From Tetraselmis striata (Eukaryota > Chlorophyta > Chlorodendrophyceae > Chlorodendrales > Chlorodendraceae), in NCBI GenBank assembly GCA_006384855.1, contig VCJN01001406.1, positions 1-64,000 of the forward strand: DNA of 64,000 nucleotides. Reading direction: 5' to 3'. The notes beneath the pieces are model-generated. The model was not told the DNA's origin, made no database searches, and saw only the letters and a list, made by a program, of their open reading frames with translations. The position numbers were made by a program, and so were the translations under genes. Position 1 is the stretch's first letter; each line of letters starts with the position of its first letter. This document shows, piece by piece, positions 51,439 through 61,125 of the stretch.

Positions 51439-51705
51439 TCAGACGGGACCGGTGGCGCGCACGGGGCGGGCTTCCGGCGGGCGAATGAGCACTTCGGTCA
51501 CCGAGACGCCGACACGCTCGCCCTGAAGCACCACCTGCCCCTTGGCGATGGGAATGTTGTTGGCAAGAATCTTCACGTCATCCTCCTCGCGTGACATCAG
51601 CTCGATCACGGCGCCGCGGCCCATGCGAAGCAGCTGGTGAATCGGCATTTCCGCGGTTCCCAGAACCACGGAGATATCGATGGAGATATTGTCGAAGATG
51701 CCCAT
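51439..51705 (-). CDS. FliN-like (SpoA domain) flagellar motor switch protein
   Basis: This 88-residue protein is a single SpoA domain, as found in FliN, which sits in the C-ring of the flagellar motor. Visible family features are IDISVVLGTAEMPIHQLLRMGRGAVIEL, then ILANNIPIAKGQVVLQGERVGVSVTEVL. It has no N-terminal extension, and it lies among housekeeping genes (tRNA, lipB) away from any flagellar cluster in this window. It may be the real FliN or a paralogue. Both ends of the gene look complete. Confidence 0.88.
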   Translation of the reverse strand: MGIFDNISIDISVVLGTAEMPIHQLLRMGRGAVIELMSREEDDVKILANNIPIAKGQVVLQGERVGVSVTEVLIRPPEARPVRATGPV

Positions 51706-51831
51706 GTAAGCGTCCGGCCTCGAACAAGGATGGCAATGCCAGGGTATTCACTCTAAATGACGGGGGCGCGGTTCACGCCCGATCCGACCTTGGGCGCGCC
51801 ATGGTTAACAAACCGCTAACGGACTTGCAAA

Positions 51832-52545
51832 ATGACAGAACGCGGTGAGATCCTCAAAGGCTTCCATCCGACAACGCCCGACTACCCGCCGGTCGAATGG
51901 GCGGTCAGCGACGGGCTCGTACCCTATGAGGACGCGCTAGGCGAGATGGACCGACGGGTCGCCGGCATCGCCGACGGCACGTTGCCCGAGCGCATCTGGC
52001 TGCTGGAGCATCCGCCCCTTTATACCGCCGGCACCAGCGCGAAGCTTGACGATCTGCTCACCCCCGACCGCTTCCCCGTGCACAAGACCGGCCGCGGCGG
52101 GCAATACACCTATCATGGTCCCGGTCAGCGGGTTGTCTATGTGATGCTCGATCTCAAGCGCCGCACGCCGGACGTGCGCGCCTTCGTCGCCGCGCTGGAG
52201 AGCTGGCTGATCTCCGCCCTGTGGGAACATCACGTGCGCGGCGAGCGGCGGGAAGACCGCGTCGGCGTCTGGGTGCGCCGTCCGGACAAGGGCGCGGACC
52301 GCGAGGACAAGATCGCCGCCATCGGCATCCGCATGCGCAAGTGGGTGAGCTTTCACGGCATGGCGCTCAACGTCGACCCGGAGCTTGAGCATTTCGCCGG
52401 GATCGTGCCCTGCGGCGTCACCCGCCACGGCGTCACCAGCCTCGTCGATCTCGGCCTGCCCGTGACGCTCGCCGATGTCGACCTGACCCTGAAGCGCACC
52501 TTCGAAGAGGCCTTCGGCCCGACGATCTCCGTAGCGGCACCCTGA
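51832..52545 (+). CDS. lipB: Octanoyltransferase
   Basis: This 237-residue enzyme transfers octanoyl from acyl carrier protein to lipoate-dependent enzymes, the first step of lipoate synthesis. Family motifs are [20 protein letters not shown] (with conserved His), [22 protein letters not shown], and [21 protein letters not shown]. The acyl-Cys nucleophile is in [15 protein letters not shown], and the conserved Lys is in KIAAIG. The position of the start codon fits the family ([11 protein letters not shown]). Confidence 0.95.
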   Translation: MTERGEILKGFHPTTPDYPPVEWAVSDGLVPYEDALGEMDRRVAGIADGTLPERIWLLEHPPLYTAGTSAKLDDLLTPDRFPVHKTGRGGQYTYHGPGQRVVYVMLDLKRRTPDVRAFVAALESWLISALWEHHVRGERREDRVGVWVRRPDKGADREDKIAAIGIRMRKWVSFHGMALNVDPELEHFAGIVPCGVTRHGVTSLVDLGLPVTLADVDLTLKRTFEEAFGPTISVAAP

Positions 52546-52666
52546 GGCACCGAAGCATCCGCCTGCGGGAGACAAAGCACAGTCGGTCATTTCGGCTTGT
52601 TTCTTGTCAATTTCCTCTAGTTCTGACACAAGATCAGGGGTCAGAAGCCTCCGACCGGGGCAAAAT

Positions 52667-53158
52667 ATGCTCGAACGCGTGTCAGAAATCCGTTTTTTGT
52701 CTGTTGCCCTCGCCACGCTTGCGGGGCTGATGTTTTCCCTCGCCCTGACGGCAACGGCGGAAGGCGCGGAAGGCGCCACCGGCTGGTCCTACGACGTGCG
52801 CGGCGGGACGCCCCGCTTCTGGACGGAAGGCGCCGGCGGCGCCCGCTTCACCCTGTGGTGCCAGGACTGGGGCACCGGTCCCCATCCGGTTCTCGCCATC
52901 CGGATCGCCGAGCGTGCCGCGCCGGCCAACCGGCTTGTCCGTCTGGTGATCGACCGCTCGATGATCAAGCTCAGGGCCGATGCGCGCGGTTACATCCGCA
53001 CCGATTGTCCCCTCTGTGCAGATCAGGCGACCTGGCTTTGGAACAAGCTGCGCAGCGGCCACTTCATGCAGATCCAGCTCGACGACGGCCGCTATTCGGG
53101 CTTTCGCATCAAGGGCATGGCACAGCTTGCCGGAGAGGCGGTGTGCTCGCGCCGGTGA
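52667..53158 (+). CDS. Hypothetical secreted protein
   Basis: This 163-residue protein has a predicted signal peptide (FLSVALATLAGLMFSLALTATAEG, cleavage near residue 30). The mature part has four or five cysteines, including the pair TDCPLCAD, and basic strands (LVIDRSMIKLRADARGYIRTDC). It ends QLAGEAVCSRR, and a disulfide between mid and end is likely. I do not recognise a family. It lies 121 nt after lipB and 97 nt before folB; the shared strand does not prove one operon. Confidence 0.6.
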   Translation: MLERVSEIRFLSVALATLAGLMFSLALTATAEGAEGATGWSYDVRGGTPRFWTEGAGGARFTLWCQDWGTGPHPVLAIRIAERAAPANRLVRLVIDRSMIKLRADARGYIRTDCPLCADQATWLWNKLRSGHFMQIQLDDGRYSGFRIKGMAQLAGEAVCSRR

Positions 53159-53255
53159 GCGCGGGCAGTTCGCGGTTGCGGCGACCCTACCCCGGCTGCT
53201 AGATGGCGGGCCTGATCGGGCCGAGCGCCCTTTGCCGAAACGGACCCATCCCGAC

Positions 53256-53624
53256 ATGGACGCAATCCACCTTCAAGATCTGGCCTTCTACGCCTACCAC
53301 GGCGTCCATGCGGAAGAGGCGCGGCTCGGCCAGCGCTTCCAAGTCGACCTGACCTGTCACGTGGACCTGAGCGAGGCATCGGCGTCCGACCGCTACGAGG
53401 ACACGGTCTGCTACGGCCTCCTGACCGAAACCGTGGAACGGGTCGTGACCACCTCCCGGTTTCAGTTGATCGAGCGGTTGGCCGGAGCGATTGCCGACGC
53501 CGTGCTGGACTGCGACGCGCGCATCGAATCGGTGCGGGTGCGGGTTCACAAGCCGGGCGCGCCGCTTCCCATCGCGAGCGGACGCGTCAGCGTCGAGATC
53601 TCACGCGCCCGCGCGCACGTCTGA
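53256..53624 (+). CDS. folB: Dihydroneopterin aldolase
   Basis: This 122-residue T-fold enzyme splits 7,8-dihydroneopterin in folate synthesis. Family features are IHLQDLAFYAYHGVHAEEARLGQRFQVDL at the start with the substrate-contacting Tyr and Glu, VCYGLLTETVERVV in the middle, LIERLAGAIADAVL, and VRVHKPGAPLPIASGRVSVEI with the catalytic Lys. The ATG at 53256 fits the family length. The last 24 nt overlap the patatin gene tail-to-tail. No other folate genes are near. Confidence 0.94.
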   Translation: MDAIHLQDLAFYAYHGVHAEEARLGQRFQVDLTCHVDLSEASASDRYEDTVCYGLLTETVERVVTTSRFQLIERLAGAIADAVLDCDARIESVRVRVHKPGAPLPIASGRVSVEISRARAHV

Positions 53625-56009
53625 GAACGCTTCCTCCACCTCCCGCAGCAACCCCGGAACCAGCGCCGGATCGGCGTTGAGCCGGTCTCGCTCCTCCTCC
53701 AGGATGGCGAGAAACACACCGCGCCGCGCCGCCCGCACCTCAGCCTCCGCAACCCGGATCACGGGTTCGGCGGCCTGAAGCGCCATGGTCATCAGCCGGT
53801 CGGCCGCCGTCAGACGCCCCCACAGATAGTCATGCTCGCGCCAGCCGCGATTGAAGAACGCGCCGAAGGCATTCAGGCTGCGTCCCTTCAGCTCGATGCC
53901 CTGCGGGCGCAAACTGTGCGGATCGGCCGGACTGATGCGGTCGACCTGGACCTCGTTGTGTTCCGCGATCGCCGTGCCCCTGAGCACGGGCAAGGTCACG
54001 AGGTCGTAGAAGGCGAACCCCACATAGGCGCCGGTCAGCGCCAGATGCAGCGATTTCGGCAGGTAATTGAGCGTCATCATCGAGAAGACGTCGTCGGCAA
54101 GCGCATCGAGGTCAGCAAGCCCCATGCGCGCCGAAAGAGCTGCGAAGAGAGCGTCGCCCGCCTTCGGGTCGGCGGCCGGGGTTTCCAGCAGACGTTCGAC
54201 GAGGCTCCGCGTCTCTTGACCGTAAAACTCCGCGCTCCAGCGACGGGAGAGATTGTCGATCTGCTCGTAGAGCGTCGACTTCAGCTCGTCCATCTCGTCC
54301 GCCCGGACCCCGCCCCGGTTCTCCGCAAGCCGATAGAGGCGGTTGAGACGGCGGATCACGAAGCGAAGCCGGCGGATGCGGTAGTCGACATCGAGGCCGC
54401 GCAGGAACCGGATGACCGGCTCCGGCGTCACCGAGCCTTCGGTGCGCGCGCCGGACGCCGTGGCAAGCCATACATCGAGACGAAGCGCAATCGCGGAGGC
54501 CTGACCGTTGCCATAGGCCCCGGTGCGTCCGGGGGCGCCGCCCGGCGCGTCCTGCAGCACCCGCGCGCAGAGATCCGCGACCCGTTCGACCACACCGGAG
54601 AGCTTCAGCCGCTGATAGCCGCGATAGGCATAGCCGGCGGTGAGATGCGCGCGCTCATTGGCCATCGTGCGACAGCGCGTCAGTTCCTGCACGGTCAGCG
54701 GATGAAGCAGCTCCGGCCCGAGGATCGCGTGCACCTCACTTTCCACCAGCGGCTCGGCGGCGGCGATCACCTCGGCGATCCGCCGGACCTCCCGGTTGTG
54801 CTCCGCCACCTGTTCAAGCGCGTCGCCGATCGGCTCGTTGCGCGGGATATGGGCAAGCGATGCCAGAATGACGCGAAAGAACCCGGGAAGATGTCCATCC
54901 GGCGCGCCATCCTCCGGCGCCGACACCTCGTCGGGCTTCGGGTCGACATAGACGATCTTGCGGACCACCTCCCGCCCCGCGGCGCGCCCGGCGATTGCCT
55001 CCAGCAGCGGCTGGAACGGCTTGTTCATGACCACGCTGCCGTCGACCAGGACGCGCGCCTCCGCCGCCTCGCCAACCGCGCCGAAGGCGCGCCGGCAGAA
55101 GGCGTCGCGCTGCGGCCAGGCCTCGCCCCGCTCGGCCAGCACCTCGTCCATCTCGCCAAGCGTCATCGGCGGAAAGGCGCCGGGAAACGCCGATGTGGCG
55201 CGGGCGGAAAACACCAGAGCGGGAATGGCGGCATCGCCGAAATCCGACTGCAGCTCGCCATTGCCCCGACAGGTCGCGGAATACCGCAGGATCAGCCGGT
55301 GTTCGGTCTCCTCGACCTCGGCGGGATCGTGGATGGCAAAGCGCCGCTTGGCACCGTGAAAATCCGTGACGGTCACCAAAAGGTCGAGCCGCTGGCCCTG
55401 CGGCACGAGGGTCGCGGGCCCTCCCTCCCCGTCGCCGGGCCGCATGGCGTGGCAGGCGTCGAGCATCCAGCCGACATAGCGCGCGCCGGAAAATGGCGGC
55501 GTGAACCAGCGCGACTGCATGAGACGGCGCAGCTTGCTGCGCGTTTCGCCGTCGTCCGTCTCGGACTTGAGCGCCATGGTGACCAGCCGGTCCAGCACCG
55601 GCGCGATCGATCCCTTGAGGTAGCGCGTCAATCCCACCGGCTCATTGGCGAGACGGGTGACATCGGCGTTTTCCAGCCAGAGATCGCGGTGGGCCTCGAG
55701 CGAGAGATTATGCGCCAGCGCGCGTGCCAGCATGACGCCATTCACCCCGCCGGCGGATGCGCCGGAAATCACGTCGATGACAACGCGCAGGTCGAGTTTC
55801 GGCGCAAAGAGCCCGAGAAAAGCTTCATAGGCGGCAGCGGCCGAGCCATCCGCCGCAGCCGGGTCGGCCTCGCCTGTGTCCAGACGCGCCTCCATCCGCC
55901 GCGACGCCCGCACCAGATTGAGAAATTCCCTCGTGATTCCATGCATGTGCACGGCGAGCGAAACGCCACCGTACAACACAAGCGCCAGGCGCAGTTCGAT
56001 CTGTTTCAT
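53601..56009 (-). CDS. Patatin-like phospholipase family protein with C-terminal DUF3376-like region
   Basis: This 802-residue protein has an N-terminal patatin domain with an oxyanion segment (LVLYGGVSLAVHMHGITREF), nucleophile Ser85 in SGASAGGVNG and the dyad Asp in VLVDGSVVMNKPF (about 318-330). The long C-terminal part (about residues 400-800) is helical, as in the DUF3376 group found in actinobacteria and some alphaproteobacteria. It probably hydrolyses lipid acyl groups; there is no signal peptide. It follows rarA after 121 nt and overlaps folB by 24 nt at its end. Confidence 0.88.
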   Translation of the reverse strand: MKQIELRLALVLYGGVSLAVHMHGITREFLNLVRASRRMEARLDTGEADPAAADGSAAAAYEAFLGLFAPKLDLRVVIDVISGASAGGVNGVMLARALAHNLSLEAHRDLWLENADVTRLANEPVGLTRYLKGSIAPVLDRLVTMALKSETDDGETRSKLRRLMQSRWFTPPFSGARYVGWMLDACHAMRPGDGEGGPATLVPQGQRLDLLVTVTDFHGAKRRFAIHDPAEVEETEHRLILRYSATCRGNGELQSDFGDAAIPALVFSARATSAFPGAFPPMTLGEMDEVLAERGEAWPQRDAFCRRAFGAVGEAAEARVLVDGSVVMNKPFQPLLEAIAGRAAGREVVRKIVYVDPKPDEVSAPEDGAPDGHLPGFFRVILASLAHIPRNEPIGDALEQVAEHNREVRRIAEVIAAAEPLVESEVHAILGPELLHPLTVQELTRCRTMANERAHLTAGYAYRGYQRLKLSGVVERVADLCARVLQDAPGGAPGRTGAYGNGQASAIALRLDVWLATASGARTEGSVTPEPVIRFLRGLDVDYRIRRLRFVIRRLNRLYRLAENRGGVRADEMDELKSTLYEQIDNLSRRWSAEFYGQETRSLVERLLETPAADPKAGDALFAALSARMGLADLDALADDVFSMMTLNYLPKSLHLALTGAYVGFAFYDLVTLPVLRGTAIAEHNEVQVDRISPADPHSLRPQGIELKGRSLNAFGAFFNRGWREHDYLWGRLTAADRLMTMALQAAEPVIRVAEAEVRAARRGVFLAILEEERDRLNADPALVPGLLREVEEAFSDVRAGA

Positions 56010-56130
56010 GGAGGCGGAACGCTCCGTGCTGGAACGTCAATGCTCGACCGCTTCGCAGGAAATGGCAAGGGAGTCGCGCGCTTTTCCCGTCAGGGGCCGC
56101 AGCAAGCGGCAGGCCGCGCGGCTTGCGCCG

Positions 56131-57441
56131 TCACGTGGTCCCGCGCTCGCGGCGAAGACGCTGCCAGTAATCGAGGCGCTTGCGGATTTCGCGTTCGAAC
56201 CCCCGCTCGGGCGGGTCGTAGAACTGCTGCCGCCCCATGCTCTCGGGAAAATAGTCCTGCCCCGAAAACGCATCCGGCGCATCGTGGTCATAGGCGTAGC
56301 CGGAGCCGTAGCCTTCCGATTTCATCAGCTTGGTCGGAGCGTTGAGAATGTGTTTCGGCGGCGACAGCGAGCCGTTCTGCTTGGCCGAGCGCACCGCCGC
56401 CTTATAGGCGGTATAGACGCCGTTCGACTTCGGCGCGGTCGCCAGATAGACGACCGACTGCGCCAGCGCCAGCTCGCCTTCCGGCGATCCCAGCATCTGG
56501 TAGGCATCGCGCGCGGCATTGGCCTGCACCAGCGCCTGCGGGTCGGCAAGGCCGATATCCTCCACCGCCATGCGGATCAGCCGCCGGGCCAGAAACAGCG
56601 GATCCTCGCCGCCGTCGAGCATGCGGCAGAACCAGTAAAGGGCGGCATCCGGGTCCGAGCCGCGCACGGACTTGTGCAGCGCGGAGATCAGATTGTAGTG
56701 GCCGTCACGGGACTTGTCGTAGACCGGCGCGCGCCGCTGCACGATCTCCTGCAGGCGTTCGGCATCGAATATCTCGCCCTCGCGCGCCGCGCGCCAGACG
56801 TCTTCTGCCAGTGTCAGCGCCGAGCGCCCATCGCCATCGGCCATGCGCAGGAGCACCGAACGTGCCTCCTCGTCGAGCGGCAGCGGCCGCCCCTCCTCCG
56901 CTTCCGCCCGCTCCAGCAGCTTGGCGATGGCCGCGCTGTCGAGCGTCTTGAAGGTCAGCACATGGGCACGCGACAGCAGCGCGGCATTGAGCTCGAAGCT
57001 GGGGTTCTCGGTGGTGGCCCCGACGAGCGTTACCGTTCCGTCCTCCATCACGGGAAGGAACCCGTCCTGCTGGGCGCGATTGAAGCGATGGATCTCGTCG
57101 ACGAAAAGCAGCGTGCCCTGACCGACCGCCCGCGCGGCGCGGGCCGCCTCGAACACCTTCTTCAGGTCGGCGACGCCGGTGAAGATCGCCGAGATCTGTT
57201 CGAAGCGCAGGTCCGTCTGTTCGGCGAGAAGCCGCGCCACGGTGGTCTTTCCCGTGCCGGGCGGACCCCAGAAGATCAGCGAGCCGAGGCTGCGCGTGCG
57301 CAGCATCCGGGTCAGCGCGCCGTCCTCGCCGAGCAGGTGCTCCTGGCCGACCACCTCGCCAAGCTGCGCCGGGCGCAGCCGGTCGGCGAGCGGCCGCACC
57401 GCCCCCGCGTCCAGCCCCGCGTTTTGAAACAGGTCACTCAT
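56131..57441 (-). CDS. rarA: Replication-associated recombination protein A (AAA ATPase)
   Basis: This 436-residue clamp-loader-like ATPase acts at stalled replication forks. Motifs are Walker A GPPGTGKTT (about residue 59), Walker B FVDEIHRFN, sensor VGATTENPSFELN, and the arginine-finger region LLSRAHVL. A helical collar and the C-terminal domain follow (HYNLISALHKSVRGSDPDAALYWFCRML, family signature). It lies 31 nt after the Do-type protease gene on the same strand, so co-transcription is likely. Confidence 0.95.
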   Translation of the reverse strand: MSDLFQNAGLDAGAVRPLADRLRPAQLGEVVGQEHLLGEDGALTRMLRTRSLGSLIFWGPPGTGKTTVARLLAEQTDLRFEQISAIFTGVADLKKVFEAARAARAVGQGTLLFVDEIHRFNRAQQDGFLPVMEDGTVTLVGATTENPSFELNAALLSRAHVLTFKTLDSAAIAKLLERAEAEEGRPLPLDEEARSVLLRMADGDGRSALTLAEDVWRAAREGEIFDAERLQEIVQRRAPVYDKSRDGHYNLISALHKSVRGSDPDAALYWFCRMLDGGEDPLFLARRLIRMAVEDIGLADPQALVQANAARDAYQMLGSPEGELALAQSVVYLATAPKSNGVYTAYKAAVRSAKQNGSLSPPKHILNAPTKLMKSEGYGSGYAYDHDAPDAFSGQDYFPESMGRQQFYDPPERGFEREIRKRLDYWQRLRRERGTT

Positions 57442-57472
57442 CCCCAGTTGGCCTCATCCCGGCCGTCGCCCC

Positions 57473-58912
57473 TCAGCCGCGAAGGGCAATGCGCAACACA
57501 CGGTCGCCGCGCTTGATCTCGATGCGCCAGACCCCGGGATCGCCCCGGGCGATGCGCTGAAGCTCGCCTGAATTCGCGATCTCGCGCCCGTTCACGGCAA
57601 GCAGGATGTCTCCGATCTCCAGGCCGACGCGATTGGCGGTGGACCCCGGCTCGAGCTCCATGACCACGACGCCCTGCTCGAAGGTATCGAGACGCAGTTC
57701 CTCGGCCACGGCCGGCGACAGATTGGCCACGGTGATGCCGGCGAAGGGCGAATAGCCCTCGATGCGCCGCGGGTCGCGCGGAACGGTTTCCGGAGCCGGC
57801 TCGAGCGACACGGTGAGCTCCTGCTCCCCCGACCCGCGCAGGATGGTGAACCGCGTCTTGGACCCGATTTCCTTGGTCGCGAACCGGTAACCGAAGCTGT
57901 TGGGATCGGTGATTTCCGCATCCGCCACACGGATGATCAGATCGCCGACGCGCAGGCCCGATTTCTCCGCCGGACTGTCCGGCGCGATCTGGGTGACGAG
58001 CACGCCGCGCGGACGGTCGAGCCCCATCGCCTCGGCGATTTCCGCCCCCACCGACTGCAGCCCCGCCCCGAGCCAGGGGCGACGAACCGTGCCGTCGCCC
58101 TGCGCCGCGGTGGCGACGAAATGCACCATGTTGGAGGGAATGGCGAAGCCGATGCCGTTCGATCCGCCGGAGCGCGAGAAGATCGCCGTGTTGATGCCGA
58201 CGAGCCGCCCGTCCACATCCACCAGCGCGCCGCCGGAATTGCCCGGGTTGATCGCCGCATCGGTCTGGATGAAGAACTGATAGTCGGTCACCCCGACGCG
58301 GGTGCGCGCCAGCGCCGACACGATTCCTTGCGTCACCGTCTGCCCGACGCCGAAGGGATTGCCGACGGCGAGCACGATGTCGCCGACCTCCACCGTGTCG
58401 GAATCGGCGAACTCCAGATAGGGCAAGGTGCCCTTGAGGTCCTTCGCCTTGAGGATCGCAAGATCGGTCTTCTCGTCGAGCACGATGATCTCGGCGTCGA
58501 ACTCGCGCCGGTCCGACAGCGCGACCCGCACCTCGTCGGCGCCCTTGATCACATGATGGTTGGTCACGATCACGCCGTCGGCGGAAATGATCACGCCGGA
58601 CCCGAGCGAGGATTCCACCCGCTCACGCGGGCGGCCGAGATCCTGCCCCGGATTGCCGAAGAACCTGCGGAAGAACGGATCGTCGAAGAACGGAGACGTC
58701 TGGCGCTGGAGCACCGTGCGCTTCGCATAGACGTTGACCACCGCCGGCGCGGCGGTCTTGACCACGGGCGCGAAGGAGGCCTTCAGTTCCCCTGCGGAGC
58801 GTGGCGCCTGCCGGTCCGAGGCCTGTCCCGGCAGCACGAGGGCCACGGCCAGAAGGCCCGCACCCACGATCCGCGCCGCTGCCCGTCCCAACGCGCCTGC
58901 ATATCCCGTCAT
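57473..58912 (-). CDS. Do family serine endopeptidase (DegP/DegQ-like)
   Basis: This 479-residue periplasmic protease/chaperone has a signal peptide (about residues 1-31). The trypsin-like triad is His in TNHHVI, Asp in KTDLAILK, and Ser in NPGNSGGALV. Two PDZ domains follow (about residues 280-370 with SPAEKSGLRVGDLI, and 390-470 with STANRVGLEIGDIL). The start at 58912 opens directly on the signal peptide; an in-frame ATG at 59104 would read through the rplQ terminator and is rejected. The gene sits just downstream of the ribosomal operon but after its terminator. Confidence 0.94.
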   Translation of the reverse strand: MTGYAGALGRAAARIVGAGLLAVALVLPGQASDRQAPRSAGELKASFAPVVKTAAPAVVNVYAKRTVLQRQTSPFFDDPFFRRFFGNPGQDLGRPRERVESSLGSGVIISADGVIVTNHHVIKGADEVRVALSDRREFDAEIIVLDEKTDLAILKAKDLKGTLPYLEFADSDTVEVGDIVLAVGNPFGVGQTVTQGIVSALARTRVGVTDYQFFIQTDAAINPGNSGGALVDVDGRLVGINTAIFSRSGGSNGIGFAIPSNMVHFVATAAQGDGTVRRPWLGAGLQSVGAEIAEAMGLDRPRGVLVTQIAPDSPAEKSGLRVGDLIIRVADAEITDPNSFGYRFATKEIGSKTRFTILRGSGEQELTVSLEPAPETVPRDPRRIEGYSPFAGITVANLSPAVAEELRLDTFEQGVVVMELEPGSTANRVGLEIGDILLAVNGREIANSGELQRIARGDPGVWRIEIKRGDRVLRIALRG

Positions 58913-59010
58913 CTCGCTCGTCCCCACACTCCGGATTGTCCGCAAGGGCTTTGCGCGCAGGGCGCGCACGCCCGATTCGCCCTCATCGGTATAGAGGGAT
59001 CGAAGGTAAC

Positions 59011-59040
59011 AAAAAAGGCGACCCGAAGGCCGCCTTTTCA
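59011..59040 (-). terminator. Rho-independent terminator of the alpha ribosomal operon
   Basis: AAAAGGCG and CGCCTTTT (with additional GC pairing) form a hairpin about 20 nt downstream of the rplQ stop. On the minus strand it ends in a run of T. Confidence 0.85.
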
Positions 59041-59060
59041 ATCGTTTGCTGCGCGACAGA

Positions 59061-59486
59061 TTATGCCGCGGCTTCTGCCGTGTCTTCGGCTTCGGTGCGG
59101 GCACGATCGGCCGCGCCCTTGGCCTCGACGTCGCGATCGACGAACTCGATCACGGCCAGCGGGGCGTTGTCGCCATAGCGGAAGCCCGCCTTGAGAACGC
59201 GCGTGTAGCCGCCATTGCGGCCCTTGTAGCGCTCTGCAAGCGTGTCGAACAGCTTGCGAACGAGCGCGACGTCGCGGATCTGCGAGATCGCCTGACGGCG
59301 GGCGTGCAGGTCGCCGCGCTTGCCGAGGGTGATCAGCTTCTCGACGATCGGACGCAGTTCCTTTGCCTTGGGAAGCGTCGTCACGATCTGCTCATGCTCA
59401 ATCAGCGATGCGGACATGTTTGCGAACATCGCCTTGCGATGGCTCGAAGTCCGATTGAGCTTGCGGCCGCGATTGCCGTGGCGCAT
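59061..59486 (-). CDS. rplQ: 50S ribosomal protein L17
   Basis: This 141-residue large-subunit protein at the tunnel exit matches fully: [24 protein letters not shown], then [24 protein letters not shown], and [27 protein letters not shown]. The C-terminal 25 residues are Ala/Glu-rich, as in other alphaproteobacteria. Last gene of the alpha operon, 74 nt after rpoA. Confidence 0.97.
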   Translation of the reverse strand: MRHGNRGRKLNRTSSHRKAMFANMSASLIEHEQIVTTLPKAKELRPIVEKLITLGKRGDLHARRQAISQIRDVALVRKLFDTLAERYKGRNGGYTRVLKAGFRYGDNAPLAVIEFVDRDVEAKGAADRARTEAEDTAEAAA

Positions 59487-59559
59487 GGCTCTCTCCTTTT
59501 CCTGTCACGGCGGACCAACCCGCCTGATGCCTTGTCTGAAGACCGCGCGAAACGCGCGA

Positions 59560-60582
59560 TCAGTACTGGTGATCTTCGTAGCGCTTGGCGAGCTCGTCGA
59601 TGTTCTCCGGCGGCCAGTTGGCCACCTCCATGCCGAGGTGGAGACCCATCTGGGCGAGAACTTCCTTGATCTCGTTCAGCGACTTGCGGCCGAAGTTCGG
59701 CGTGCGCAGCATTTCGGCTTCGGTCTTCTGGATGAGATCGCCAATATAAACGATGTTGTCGTTCTTCAGGCAGTTGGCCGAACGCACCGACAGCTCGAGC
59801 TCATCGACCTTCTTGAGAAGCGCCGGGTTGAAGGCGAGTTCCGGAACGGTGTCTTCCTTCACTTCGCGGCGCGGCTCTTCGAAGTTGACGAAGATCGAGA
59901 GCTGGTCCTGCAGGATCCGCGCGGCGAAGGCCACGGCATCCTCCGGGGTGACCGATCCGTCGGTCTCGATCGTCAGCGACAGCTTGTCATAGTCGAGAAC
60001 CTGGCCTTCACGGGTGTTTTCCACCCGGTAGGACACCTTCTTGACCGGAGAATACAGGCTGTCGACCGGGATCAGGCCGATCGGCGCGTCTTCCGGGCGG
60101 TTGCGGTCGGCCGCAACATAGCCCTTGCCGGTGTTGACCGTGAACTCCATGCGGATCTCCGCACCCTCGTCCAGCGTGCAAAGCACGAGATCCGGGTTGA
60201 GAACCTCGATGTCGCCCACCACCTGGATATCGCCAGCGGTCACGACACCCGGGCCCTGCTTGCGCACGACCATGCGCTTGGGGCCTTCGCCCTGCATGCG
60301 GATCGCGATTTCCTTGATGTTCAGGACGATGTCGGTGACATCTTCGCGAACGCCGGGGATCGACGAAAACTCATGCAGAACGCCGTCGATCTGGACGGCG
60401 GTGACGGCCGCGCCCTGGAGCGACGACAGCAGAACCCGGCGCAGGGCGTTGCCAAGCGTGAGACCGAAGCCGCGTTCCAGCGGCTCCGCGATCACCACAC
60501 CGAGCAGGCGCGCGTCATGACCCGGCTTTACCTCAAGCTTGTTCGGCTTGATCAGTTCCTGCCAGTTTTTGTTAATGCTCAA
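59560..60582 (-). CDS. rpoA: DNA-directed RNA polymerase subunit alpha
   Basis: This 340-residue core polymerase subunit has an N-terminal dimerisation domain (residues 1-235; [49 protein letters not shown]) and a C-terminal domain that binds UP elements and activators ([48 protein letters not shown]). The start is taken as TTG 60582, giving [14 protein letters not shown], because the family begins there and GGAGG lies 7 nt before. The upstream ATG at 60639 adds 19 non-conserved residues. Confidence 0.97.
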   Translation of the reverse strand: MSINKNWQELIKPNKLEVKPGHDARLLGVVIAEPLERGFGLTLGNALRRVLLSSLQGAAVTAVQIDGVLHEFSSIPGVREDVTDIVLNIKEIAIRMQGEGPKRMVVRKQGPGVVTAGDIQVVGDIEVLNPDLVLCTLDEGAEIRMEFTVNTGKGYVAADRNRPEDAPIGLIPVDSLYSPVKKVSYRVENTREGQVLDYDKLSLTIETDGSVTPEDAVAFAARILQDQLSIFVNFEEPRREVKEDTVPELAFNPALLKKVDELELSVRSANCLKNDNIVYIGDLIQKTEAEMLRTPNFGRKSLNEIKEVLAQMGLHLGMEVANWPPENIDELAKRYEDHQY

Positions 60583-60663
60583 ATCTCGTTCCTCCGGCTG
60601 TCCCGCCGCGGCCCGAAAGCCACGGCCATGCTGTGCCATGAGAAGGGAGTGATACGCCTGAAA

Positions 60664-60664
<1 letters not shown>

Positions 60665-60706
<42 letters not shown>

Positions 60707-61054
60707 GATCGGCGTCACGTCGCGGATCGACGTCACCATGAACCCGGCAGCCTGAAGGGCACGAAGGGCCGACTCACGACCCGAACCCGGACCGCGGACC
60801 TCAACCTCAAGCGTGCGCATGCCGTGCTCGGCAGCCTTCTTCGCGGCGTCTTCCGCGGCAACCTGCGCGGCGTAAGGGGTCGACTTGCGCGAGCCCTTGA
60901 AACCCATCGTGCCGGCGGACGACCAGGAAATCGTGTTTCCCTGCGCGTCGGTGATGGTGATCATGGTGTTGTTGAATGTCGAGTTCACATGCGCGACGCC
61001 GGACGAAATGTTCTTTCGTTCGCGACGCCGGACGCGCGTGGTTTCCTTAGCCAT
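60665..61054 (-). CDS. rpsK: 30S ribosomal protein S11
   Basis: This 129-residue small-subunit platform protein matches over its full length ([55 protein letters not shown] ... [11 protein letters not shown]). It lies in the order rpsM-rpsK-rpoA-rplQ as in all alphaproteobacteria. Confidence 0.98.
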
Positions 61055-61125
61055 TTTTCTATCCTTTGCTCGATCTCGTCACCGCCGTGGTTCGGCGGCT
61101 CCACCGGGCCATACGTTCCGATGAA

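Noticed and set aside
53832-56345. Long plus-strand open frame opposite the patatin gene
   Set aside because: Antisense shadow; it also runs into the rarA gene.
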